Position numbers and translations under genes: made by a program. Positions 1 to 6,495 of a stretch of 25,005 bases of DNA are shown here, one piece after another. The DNA comes from WTAW01 sp050124775 (GTDB lineage Bacteria; Acidobacteriota; Aminicenantia; Aminicenantales; Aminicenantaceae): positions 1-25,005 of the forward strand of contig JASFEP010000014.1 of the NCBI GenBank assembly GCA_050124775.1. The letters are read 5' to 3'. The first letter of the stretch is position 1, and each line of letters begins with the position of its first letter. The notes below the pieces were generated by a model. That model searched no databases and had not been told where the DNA came from. It worked only from the letters and a program-made list of their open reading frames with translations.

Positions 1-155
1 TACAATCAATGCCGTGATAGAACGCACATCAACCATCCGTTCTGTGAACGAATCCGTTTTTTCTCAGAAAAAAACGGATTGATGGAAAATCCTGTCCATT
101 TTTTCAATGATCGATGATTATATGCCTATTCGGAAACTTGAGTTTTCTTGTCTGA
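1..155. other. Left edge: possible gene tail and a perfect 12-bp palindrome
   Basis: No gene can be assigned firmly here. On the plus strand one frame is open from base 2 to a TGA at 80-82 and would encode a 26-residue tail ending in SVFSQKKTD; another frame is open from base 1 to a TGA at 115-117. Either could be the 3' end of a gene lying to the left. Bases 51-62 (AATCCGTTTTTT) and 69-80 form a perfect 12-bp inverted repeat with a 6-base loop. It has no T tract after it on either strand, so it is not a classic intrinsic terminator, though it lies where converging transcripts from the left and from nagA would meet. Confidence 0.3.
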
Positions 156-1367
156 CTATATCACCGGTTTCCCATACACATATGTCTGTTTGACTTGAAA
201 AGACTTGTCAAACACAGTCAAGTTGGCGTATTTTCCGATTGCGACACTGCCCATATCCTCTTGCAGATCGAGTACTCGGGCAGGATTGAGCGACGCCATC
301 GACACGGCTTCATTCAAAGAAATCCCTGTCCATTCATGCACATTTTTTACGGCTTTGTTCAAGCTTAGAACGCTCCCGGCTAAAGAGCTGCCATCCTTCA
401 GGCGTGTTTCGTCCCCCTTGACCGTTATGTTGAGCCTTCCCAGAACATAATCTCCATCTCCCAATCCGGCTGCGAGGATGGAATCCGTGATGAGGCAGAC
501 CTTCTCCAGGCCTTTCTGTTCAAGAGCGAGTTTCACAGAGGAGGGATGAACATGAATGCCGTCGCAAATGAGCTCGACCGTGACGTCCTCCGACTCAAGG
601 ACAGCTCCGACAATCCCTGGTTCCCGATGATGGAATTCAGGGATGGCATTGAAAAAATGAGTTGCATGGGATATTCCCGCCTGGATCGCTGCGAGCGTTT
701 GTTCGTAGGTCGCTCCCGAATGTCCTATGGAGACAACAATTCCATTCTCTCTGAGCAATGGGATAAAGCTCATATTATTTTTAATCTCGGGAGCTATCGT
801 GACTATCGCTTTAAATCCCCGGATGACTTCGGTAAGAACTTGGATATCCTCTTCGTTGATTTCCATGATGAAATCAGCGTTCTGCGCTCCACAAAACTCG
901 GGATTGAGAAAGGGGCCTTCGATATGGACGCCCAGAGGTTTGGATACGAGGGGATAAGCCATGGATTTTTTGACTGTCTCGATGACTCCGAGAATCGATT
1001 CCAAAGGCGCAGAAAGCGTTGTTGCGAGAAAAGCGGTGACGCCTGTTCGCGCTAAGTGACCGCCGATTATGTTGAAGCTTTCTATATCCGCGTCCATGAA
1101 ATCCCTTCCCAGCGCACCGTGAACATGCAGATCGATAAAACCTGGCGCGATGTAAAGACCGCTGTAATCCAGAAAATAGTTTTCTCCATCCCATGTTCGG
1201 TCGCTCTCGGCATAAACGTCGGTGATTCTCTCTCCCGTAATCTCTACAACTCCTTTGCCGAGAATCCGATCGGGAAGAATGACATCTCCTTTGAGGATCG
1301 TCTTCAGAGTCGGAGTATCTTTTTTTTCTGCGATCATCCTATTTTCAATACACCCTACTATATCCAT
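156..1367 (-). CDS. nagA: N-acetylglucosamine-6-phosphate deacetylase
   Basis: Cytoplasmic amidohydrolase that removes acetate from GlcNAc-6-phosphate, giving glucosamine-6-phosphate in amino-sugar and cell-wall sugar recycling. It has 403 residues from the chosen ATG, close to the usual 380-400. Visible motifs, numbered from that ATG, are the metal-type HVH at 81-83 after PGFID, HIEGPF with Glu150, GHSG with His216, THFFNA with His237, DGIHVHP with His272, and ITDS with the catalytic Asp295. The frame is open to a TTG at 1385, but a Shine-Dalgarno-like GGTGAGG lies directly before the ATG at 1367, so the shorter start is preferred. The first ~20 residues precede the conserved fold and align with nothing I recognise. 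No nagB or transporter is in the window. It diverges from the M28 peptidase gene across a REP-like hairpin. Confidence 0.93.
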   Translation of the reverse strand: MDIVGCIENRMIAEKKDTPTLKTILKGDVILPDRILGKGVVEITGERITDVYAESDRTWDGENYFLDYSGLYIAPGFIDLHVHGALGRDFMDADIESFNIIGGHLARTGVTAFLATTLSAPLESILGVIETVKKSMAYPLVSKPLGVHIEGPFLNPEFCGAQNADFIMEINEEDIQVLTEVIRGFKAIVTIAPEIKNNMSFIPLLRENGIVVSIGHSGATYEQTLAAIQAGISHATHFFNAIPEFHHREPGIVGAVLESEDVTVELICDGIHVHPSSVKLALEQKGLEKVCLITDSILAAGLGDGDYVLGRLNITVKGDETRLKDGSSLAGSVLSLNKAVKNVHEWTGISLNEAVSMASLNPARVLDLQEDMGSVAIGKYANLTVFDKSFQVKQTYVYGKPVI

Positions 1368-1394
1368 CAACCTCACCTTTTTCAATGCAAAAAT

Positions 1395-1443
1395 GGGGAC
1401 AGGCTACTTTTAATAGGGGTAACTAAAAAAGTAGCCTGTCCCC
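1395..1443. repeat. REP-like hairpin, copy 1
   Basis: GGGGACAGGCTACTTTT (1395-1411) is matched perfectly by its reverse complement at 1427-1443, giving a 17-bp stem with a 15-base loop. TTTT follows on the plus strand. It lies between the divergent starts of nagA and the M28 peptidase gene. The right arm shares the GTCCCC end and A-rich start with two other hairpins at 6435-6484 and 18443-18493. Arms of this type resemble repetitive extragenic palindromes mobilised by REP-associated (Y1-type) transposases. That family link is inferred, and no transposase gene is present in the window. Confidence 0.75.
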
Positions 1444-1451
1444 TTTTCTGT

Positions 1452-1480
1452 TAGACGGGAATGAGAGCATGCCGTATAAT
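1452..1480 (+). promoter_or_regulatory. Possible sigma-70-type promoter of the M28 peptidase gene
   Basis: A perfect TATAAT at 1475-1480 is preceded 17 bases upstream by TAGACG (1452-1457, 4 of 6 matches to TTGACA). Transcription would begin near 1487, downstream of the first in-frame ATG at 1461. If real, it excludes that ATG and favours the starts at 1494 or 1503. Prediction from sequence only. Confidence 0.35.
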
Positions 1481-1493
1481 GTCGAGAGGGCCG

Positions 1494-2906
1494 ATGTTAC
1501 TTATGCAAAAAAGTAAACTTCGCATTTTATCTCGACTGTGTCTCTCCATGATCTGCACAATTTCCCTTGCGCATCCTTCCTGGAGGGATTTCCGTCCCGA
1601 AGATGGGACTTACCTCAAAATCGCCAGAAGAATTTCTCGCAAAGGATTGAGCGAACAGTATGCCTTCGAATTGCTGAAAAAAATCACGAGCGTAGGTCCC
1701 CGCCTCACAGGCTCTTCCCAAGCCAAAGCGGCTGTCGAACTGACACGGCGGATCATGGAAGATATGGGTCTCGAAAATGTCCATCTGGAGCCGACTGAAG
1801 TCCCGCATTGGGTGCGTGGAGAAAGCGAAGAAGGCTGGATATCCTTATCCGGATCTGGACCGATCGATGTGCCGATTGCAGCGATCGGCGGCAGCATAGC
1901 CACATCTCCGGACGGAATTACAGCACCTGTCGTGGAGGTCAAATCCTTCAGCGAACTCAGAAGGCTCGGTGACGCAGCTAAGGGAAAGATCATTTTTTTC
2001 AACAGACCAATGGACCCCAAACTGCTCAACACATTCCAGGCATATGGCGCAGCAGCCATTCAGAGAGTGAAAGGAGCCGCAGAAGCGGCCAAATATGGCG
2101 CTGTGGGCGCTCTGGTGCGGTCTCTCACCCTGCGGACCGATGACTATCCCCATACAGGCCTGATGCAATACGATCCCGGAATCGAAAAGATCCCGGCCGC
2201 ATGTATCAGCACGAGAGGCGCAGACCTTCTTTCCGAGCTGCTTAAAAAAGATCCCTCTACCAGATTCGGAATGAAACTCTCATGCAGAGAGCTCGAACCT
2301 GTGATCTCTCACAATGTCGTCGGTGATATAGGCGGCAGTGAAAGGCCCGAAGAGATCATCCTCCTTGGAGGTCATCTGGACAGCTGGGATCTGAGCTCTG
2401 GCGCCCACGATGACGGTGCGGGATGTGCCCACTCTCTGGAAGCACTCCGGCTGATCAAAGAGCTGAACCTCACGCCAAAAAGAACGATCCGTGCGGTGAT
2501 GTTCATGAACGAGGAATTCGGGGGTTCGGGAGGCCGAGATTATGCCTCATCGGAGTACAGGGAAGGGGAAATTCATCTTGCCGCTATCGAATCCGACCGG
2601 GGGGGATTCCTTCCCTTGGGATTCGGTATTGGCGATACTCAATCGGCTAAAAAATTCAAAAAGTGGGAACACCTCTTCCAATCCATCGGGCTGTTCTGGC
2701 TTCGTCCGGGAGGAGGCGGTGTCGACATCGCTCCCCTGGGTGAACAGGGAACACTGCTCATCGGATTAGTCCCCGATTCACAGCGCTATTTCGATGTCCA
2801 TCATTCAGGAAAAGACGTCATCGAAACGATCAATCCCAGAGAACTGGAACTCGGCGCCATCGCGATGGCTGTGTTCGCATACCTTCTCTCTGAAGAAGGT
2901 GTCTAA
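1494..2906 (+). CDS. M28-family zinc metallopeptidase with PA domain, secreted
   Basis: Exported di-zinc aminopeptidase or carboxypeptidase of the M28 family, closest in style to plasma glutamate carboxypeptidase (carboxypeptidase Q). It has 470 residues from ATG 1494. The first ~27 residues are a signal peptide (basic start, then LCLSMICTISLA). An inserted PA domain lies at roughly 110-265. The peptidase motifs follow in order: GGHLDSWD (His294, Asp296), AHDDGAG (Asp306), MNEEFGGSG (catalytic Glu340, ligand Glu341), ESDRGG (Asp368) and FDVHHSGKD (His436 or 437), so the whole zinc site is present. The frame is open from an ATG at 1461, but GAGAGG at 1484-1489 and a TATAAT at 1475 support 1494; ATG 1503 is also possible. 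Its stop overlaps the convergent DUF4412-like gene by 4 bases. Likely role: peptide scavenging in the periplasm or outside the cell. Confidence 0.9.
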   Translation: MLLMQKSKLRILSRLCLSMICTISLAHPSWRDFRPEDGTYLKIARRISRKGLSEQYAFELLKKITSVGPRLTGSSQAKAAVELTRRIMEDMGLENVHLEPTEVPHWVRGESEEGWISLSGSGPIDVPIAAIGGSIATSPDGITAPVVEVKSFSELRRLGDAAKGKIIFFNRPMDPKLLNTFQAYGAAAIQRVKGAAEAAKYGAVGALVRSLTLRTDDYPHTGLMQYDPGIEKIPAACISTRGADLLSELLKKDPSTRFGMKLSCRELEPVISHNVVGDIGGSERPEEIILLGGHLDSWDLSSGAHDDGAGCAHSLEALRLIKELNLTPKRTIRAVMFMNEEFGGSGGRDYASSEYREGEIHLAAIESDRGGFLPLGFGIGDTQSAKKFKKWEHLFQSIGLFWLRPGGGGVDIAPLGEQGTLLIGLVPDSQRYFDVHHSGKDVIETINPRELELGAIAMAVFAYLLSEEGV

Positions 2907-3640
2907 CGGCGCTGCATATCCTCCAACGAGAACTTATCCTGCTTTGTATAGCCCTCTGGAACTGTGTAGGTGCCGGCAGGAGCATCTTTTTCCGTTATCT
3001 CCACGACTTCCTGCACGGTCTTCATATCGGCACCCATCATGTTCATGGTCATCTCAGACCGCATCTGCCATCCTTCGATCTGTTTGAACGCGTTCAAGGC
3101 CTCTTCCCCGAGAGGCATCGTCGGACTGAACATCTGGATCATCTTGTCCTGAAACTTCTTCCAGTCGAAGGGCACATCTTCTGTAGCCCACACTTTCATC
3201 TTCATCTCCATGGTCATCATCATCATGATGGTCATGGTCACATCATATTTTTTGCATGTTTTCCCCGCGATCGTCTCGGTCACATCAGTGGGTTGGACAG
3301 CGACGCTGATATTCATATTGGACATCATCTGTGCGGCTTGTTCGGGAAGATATTTGGAAATATCCAGGGGCAAATCCATTTCGATATACGTTTTATTCTG
3401 TGAGTTCATCCAAAAGACTTTGCTTTTTTCGAGATCGATGATAAACGATTGATCCTCGCTCAAGCTCGCCATTTTATTATCTGCCAGCCACATGTGGTTG
3501 ATGACATCCTTGGCGGGCTGGGACTGCCCCATTACTTCGAACGCATCAGTGTGCGTCTGCTGCTTGATGTAGACATCTGCGTTGACAAAAACTGTCGCAC
3601 AAAAAAAGAAAACGGTAAAAACCGCGGCGTATTTTCTCAT
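2903..3640 (-). CDS. Secreted DUF4412-like protein, methionine-rich
   Basis: Exported protein of 245 residues and unknown function. Residues 1-21 form a signal peptide ending in VNA before DVYIKQ. The layout (short signal, KQQTHTDAFEVMGQ, a WLADNKM strand, an IIDLEKSKVFWM strand, a KTYIEMDLP strand, then GKTCKKYDV) fits the DUF4412 fold, a curved beta sheet resembling outer-membrane lipoprotein carriers. Residues ~136-152 (TIMMMMTMEMKMKVW) are unusually rich in methionine, encoded by a run of ATG-type codons, and more Met pairs follow at ~198-205. Start is supported by AAAGGAGG just upstream. It converges with the M28 gene and diverges from the outer-membrane barrel gene. The family call is moderate; the cargo, if any, is unknown. 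Confidence 0.7.
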   Translation of the reverse strand: MRKYAAVFTVFFFCATVFVNADVYIKQQTHTDAFEVMGQSQPAKDVINHMWLADNKMASLSEDQSFIIDLEKSKVFWMNSQNKTYIEMDLPLDISKYLPEQAAQMMSNMNISVAVQPTDVTETIAGKTCKKYDVTMTIMMMMTMEMKMKVWATEDVPFDWKKFQDKMIQMFSPTMPLGEEALNAFKQIEGWQMRSEMTMNMMGADMKTVQEVVEITEKDAPAGTYTVPEGYTKQDKFSLEDMQRR

Positions 3641-3734
3641 TAGGCCTCCTTTTCTCGCCGGTGGGTATTAAGAATCTTATCGGATTATTGGACCGTATGT
3701 CCTCAAATTTCGTTTGTACCACAGGAAGAAAGGG

Positions 3735-3806
3735 AAGTCAATCAACCCAAATCAAATTGACTTTAATTCTCCAATATGCAATAGTTGAGGTCTGGAAAGT
3801 CAATTT
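3735..3806 (+). promoter_or_regulatory. Promoter and repeated AAGTCAAT sites upstream of the barrel gene
   Basis: AAGTCAAT occurs at 3735-3742 and 3797-3804, and inverted (ATTGACTT) at 3755-3762. The second and third sites extend to a perfect 11-bp inverted repeat, AAATTGACTTT at 3754-3764 and AAAGTCAATTT at 3796-3806. The middle site contains TTGACT (3757-3762), a good -35 hexamer, followed 17 bases later by AATAGT (3780-3785). This looks like a regulated promoter, or a 5' stem-loop if transcribed from upstream. Confidence 0.4.
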
Positions 3807-3824
3807 CAGATGACAGGAGGTTCC

Positions 3825-4436
3825 ATGAATAAGCGCGCTAAACTCTTCTCACTCAGCGTATGTCTTCTTATCCTTTCTTCCTATAGTTTTTCCTATGGCC
3901 CCGGAAACACATTTTTCGTGGGACTGACAGCATACATTCCATCTGAGAACCAGATCAAAACCGGATATGGGTCCGGTCTTGGGACGACCCTGATGATCAC
4001 ACGGAATGTCGTGTTTTCGCTAGAATTCAAATACGGGAGATACTCCGTAGATGCAGAAGAAGATAAGTTTTTAGCCGGGAATCTCACTCTGACTCCCATC
4101 GTTGCAAACATCCAGTATTACTTCAATCCGAATACGAATTTTTCCCCTTATGTGTTCGGGGGGATCAGTTTTGTGTTCGCGAGTTTCAGCGCAAGCTCCC
4201 GCGAAACCCCGGAGTCAGCCCTTATTACTAAACAGGATCCCAGAGATGGCATAGGATTTCAGGGCGGTCTCGGAGCTTCTTTCAATATTTCTGAACAATT
4301 GGCCATATATTTCGAGGGGTACTATCTGTACAGAAACGCTGTCGTCGAAACCACATTGTTAACAGGCGCCACAGGTCAATTCGATACCAGCTTTAGTCAT
4401 TTGGGAGTGATCGCAGGTATCAGATATTACTACTAG
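3825..4436 (+). CDS. Outer-membrane beta-barrel protein, small OmpW/OmpX type
   Basis: Small barrel of 203 residues placed in the outer membrane. A signal peptide (MNKRAKLFSLSVCLLILSS, cleaved near YSFSYG) is followed by alternating polar and hydrophobic strands rich in Gly, Tyr and Phe (for example YFNPNTNFSPYVFGGISFVF). The last strand, GVIAGIRYYY, ends in three tyrosines, the aromatic terminus read by the barrel-assembly machinery. The strand count looks like eight, as in OmpW/OmpX/OprF-N barrels. AGGAGG at 3815-3820 lies four bases before the ATG at 3825, so the in-frame ATG at 3810 is rejected. It may be a small-molecule channel or a structural porin; no ligand can be named. It stands alone on its strand and converges with the URO-D-family gene with a 5-base gap. 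Confidence 0.8.
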   Translation: MNKRAKLFSLSVCLLILSSYSFSYGPGNTFFVGLTAYIPSENQIKTGYGSGLGTTLMITRNVVFSLEFKYGRYSVDAEEDKFLAGNLTLTPIVANIQYYFNPNTNFSPYVFGGISFVFASFSASSRETPESALITKQDPRDGIGFQGGLGASFNISEQLAIYFEGYYLYRNAVVETTLLTGATGQFDTSFSHLGVIAGIRYYY

Positions 4437-4441
4437 CCCCC

Positions 4442-5605
4442 TTAAATCTGCTCATAAACGCACTTTCTGGCTTCATCCGCGAATGCTTGAAGGAGGCCGA
4501 TGTCTGCCTCGAAGAAATGATCTGAAGGAGCAAGGATAAAGCCCCCACCCTTTCCCGCTGCTTCAAAACATCTCCGGACAGCGGTGCGTGTTTGTTCCAT
4601 TGTCGATTCCATGAAATAATGAAATTGATCGAAGCCACCGATCAGACACACCCGATGGCCGATACGCTTTTTCGCCTCTGAAAGGTTCACATCGCCTCCC
4701 AATGAGGGAGGGGTGAATGTCTCCATGGCATCAGGCTTCATATCAGCGATAGTTTCCAGGATCGGCATCATTCCACCGCACGTATGGTAAACGACCCGTT
4801 GCCCAGCGATGTGGGCAGCATCGATGAGTTCGGCGTCGTAGGGCGCAACGAACTTTTCAAAGACATCAGGCGAGATCACTGTGGAAGATGCATCGCCTCC
4901 TCCTAGTTCGACAAGATCAAAATGAGCCCCCTTCATGGACCTGATAAAGGCCTTTTTTCTCTCTTTCAAAAGGGATAAAAATTCGTGCACCCACCCAGGA
5001 TCATCGTACGTTGCCAGTATGAGTTCTTCGATTCCGTAGAGAACAGCCGCATCCTGCCAGCAGCCGGGCTGCCCATAGATGTCAAAACCAGGAATGGTCC
5101 CCCGTATTAGGCCGCGGGCCCCAAAGGACTTGGCATCTCGGTTCACGGATTTCACATCACAAAGAGGAAAAGGCGCATACTGGGCAAAAACGTCGACATC
5201 CGATTTTTCTTTGATCAAACGCTCCGTGACCCATGTTGTTTTATCGTCGCTCTTCAATGCCATCGAAAGTGTTTTTGAAGGAGTGCGACAATGGAATCGC
5301 ACGCTTCTGTATTTTCGATCGGAATGAACCTCCCTTTCAACGATCCAGTTCTCCGAACAGATAAAGGGAGCCCCCAGTGCGTGTCGATCTGTATCAATAT
5401 CAAAATAATCCCCTCTGGAATTGTCCGCTCTATGAGCGAACACCCAAAGGATCGGGTCCAATCCAAAATGATCGAAAAACTCCTGGACAGAGATCCCGCC
5501 CATCGTGTGGTCGAGAAAATAAGGCATAACGTGGTGAGTTGTCACAGGAAGTCGGTCCGGAGTTTGGCGTTTCAGTGCGGTCAAAAGCCTTTCTTTCCCT
5601 TTCAT
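4442..5605 (-). CDS. Uroporphyrinogen decarboxylase (URO-D) superfamily protein, corrinoid methyltransferase-like
   Basis: Cytoplasmic TIM-barrel protein of 387 residues. It opens with the family signature GKERLLTALKRQTPDRLPV, and later has RGLIRGTIPGFDIYG and the HTCG motif at 274-277 followed by GGMMPILETIADMKPDAMETF. His-X-Cys at this place is a zinc-ligand pair in methylcobalamin:CoM methyltransferases (MtaA/MtbA/CmuA) and is not used by true haem-pathway HemE, so a methyl-transfer or demethylation role is more likely than haem synthesis. The third MtaA ligand, a Cys in the ILSPGC segment, is replaced here by ILAPSDH (358-363), so zinc binding is uncertain. AAAGGA lies four bases before the ATG. 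No corrinoid protein gene is beside it. Substrate unknown. Confidence 0.8.
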   Translation of the reverse strand: MKGKERLLTALKRQTPDRLPVTTHHVMPYFLDHTMGGISVQEFFDHFGLDPILWVFAHRADNSRGDYFDIDTDRHALGAPFICSENWIVEREVHSDRKYRSVRFHCRTPSKTLSMALKSDDKTTWVTERLIKEKSDVDVFAQYAPFPLCDVKSVNRDAKSFGARGLIRGTIPGFDIYGQPGCWQDAAVLYGIEELILATYDDPGWVHEFLSLLKERKKAFIRSMKGAHFDLVELGGGDASSTVISPDVFEKFVAPYDAELIDAAHIAGQRVVYHTCGGMMPILETIADMKPDAMETFTPPSLGGDVNLSEAKKRIGHRVCLIGGFDQFHYFMESTMEQTRTAVRRCFEAAGKGGGFILAPSDHFFEADIGLLQAFADEARKCVYEQI

Positions 5606-5820
5606 GGTATCCTTTATAATGTCTTATGCTCGCAAATCACCGGACTTCATGCTCGATTCCCTGTATTTTGAAAGTATATCTCATATATTTGCGAAGGGAA
5701 ACTGAAACTCGCCTTCTTCCCCATAATTCCCGATCGTAGCAGCTGTCAGCGACCTAGGCTCTCAACCTTGGAGTTCTAAATTTTGTTTAAAAATATTTTT
5801 AATTATTTTGAAATTTTCTC
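5606..5820. other. AT-rich spacer between divergent genes
   Basis: This 215-base gap separates the URO-D-family start from the vapB promoter. Bases 5778-5820 are almost pure A/T (runs of A and T such as AAAAATATTTTTAATTATTTT) directly upstream of the vapB -35 box, as expected for an UP-element-like tract. I see no gene and no confident promoter for the leftward gene. Confidence 0.45.
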
Positions 5821-5856
5821 TTGACATGTATGCATCAATCATGCATATATATGCAT
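5821..5856 (+). promoter_or_regulatory. vapBC promoter with three phased ATGCAT operator boxes
   Basis: A consensus -35 TTGACA (5821-5826) is followed by -10-like TATATA (5846-5851, 19-base spacer) or CATATA (5844-5849, 17-base spacer). ATGCAT occurs at 5830-5835, 5841-5846 and 5851-5856, so the boxes begin 11 and 10 bases apart, about one helical turn. The last two make a perfect 16-bp palindrome (5841-5856) that abuts the vapB ATG at 5857. This is a plausible operator for autorepression by the ribbon-helix-helix antitoxin. Confidence 0.6.
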
Positions 5857-6054
5857 ATGAGAACAACGCTTAATATCGATGAAAGGCTTCTGGATAAGGC
5901 CTCTCAACTCACGGGAATCACAGAAAAAACATCTCTGGTCCGACGAGGACTCGAAGCCCTCATTGCGCTCGAAAGCAGCAAAAGGCTGGCACGACTTGAG
6001 GGCACTGAAAAATTCCTTCGCGTGAGGAGCCGAAGAAGCGTAAGAAAAGTTTAA
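5857..6054 (+). CDS. vapB: VapB-type ribbon-helix-helix antitoxin
   Basis: Antitoxin of a type II toxin-antitoxin pair, 65 residues from ATG 5857. The N-terminal MRTTLNIDERLLDKASQLTG is a typical DNA-binding ribbon-helix-helix strand and helix, followed by TEKTSLVRRGLEALI (second helix) and a basic tail, LEGTEKFLRVRSRRSVRKV, that would bind the toxin. The frame is open to ATGs at 5830 and 5851, but those lie inside the operator boxes and would add residues not seen in the family. No Shine-Dalgarno sequence precedes any of these starts, and the predicted transcription start falls at or next to ATG 5857, so the mRNA may be leaderless. vapC follows after 8 bases. Confidence 0.85.
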   Translation: MRTTLNIDERLLDKASQLTGITEKTSLVRRGLEALIALESSKRLARLEGTEKFLRVRSRRSVRKV

Positions 6055-6062
6055 ATCTAAAC

Positions 6063-6428
6063 ATGGTTCTTGCAGACACCTCCATTTGGGTCTCTCATTT
6101 TCGAGACAAAAACCCCCCACACAGATCACTTTTAATGGAAGGGCAGATCATCTGTCATCCCTTTATCATCGGTGATCTCGCGTGCGGCAATCTAAAAAAT
6201 CGCGATGAGATTCTTTCCCTTCTGGAAGCACTCCCGGCAGCGACAAAAGCCAGTCATGAAGAGATCATGCGCTTTATAGACAGAAACCAACTCATGGGAA
6301 TCGATCTCGACTACGTTGATGTTCATCTCCTCGCGTCCGCAAGGCTTTCAACAGCTCTCCTATGGACCAAAAACAAGAACCTGAAAGAAGCTGCAGACCT
6401 CCTACACATCGCCTTTCATCCTGTATAG
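6063..6428 (+). CDS. vapC: VapC-type PIN-domain toxin, one catalytic acid replaced
   Basis: PIN-domain ribonuclease toxin, 121 residues, partner of the VapB just upstream. Recognisable blocks are VLADTSIWVSHFR (Asp5), IIGDLACGNL (Asp38 where relatives have Glu), a GIDLDYVDVHLLASARL segment (Asp86) and LLWTKNKNL. In relatives the last block reads LWTRDKRL with an acidic fourth metal ligand; here that place is Asn104. Glu-to-Asp at 38 is conservative, but Asp-to-Asn at 104 could weaken Mg2+ binding, as the PIN site needs three to four acids. The start has no strong ribosome site, which suggests translational coupling to vapB. A REP-like hairpin follows seven bases after the stop. Confidence 0.87.
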   Translation: MVLADTSIWVSHFRDKNPPHRSLLMEGQIICHPFIIGDLACGNLKNRDEILSLLEALPAATKASHEEIMRFIDRNQLMGIDLDYVDVHLLASARLSTALLWTKNKNLKEAADLLHIAFHPV

Positions 6429-6434
6429 AGGGAC

Positions 6435-6484
6435 AAAGGGGATAGCCCTACTTTCCCTCCAGGAAAAATAGAACCGTCCCCTTT
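6435..6484. repeat. REP-like hairpin, copy 2
   Basis: AAAGGGGATAGCCCTACTTT (from 6435) pairs imperfectly with AAATAGAACCGTCCCCTTT (ending 6484). The stem has G-U pairs and a short CTCCA-type loop. The right arm AAAAATAGAACCGTCCCC differs by one base from copy 3 at 18493. It fills the gap between the converging vapC and GHMP kinase genes and could double as a two-way terminator. Confidence 0.65.
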
Positions 6485-6495
6485 CTCATCCTTTT

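Noticed and set aside
51..80. Perfect 12-bp palindrome as an intrinsic terminator
   Set aside because: The T tract is within the stem and not after it on either strand, so it is only noted as an inverted repeat.
546..1055. Plus-strand open frame of 169 codons
   Set aside because: It lies fully opposite nagA, whose protein shows every family motif; the plus-strand product has no recognisable domain.
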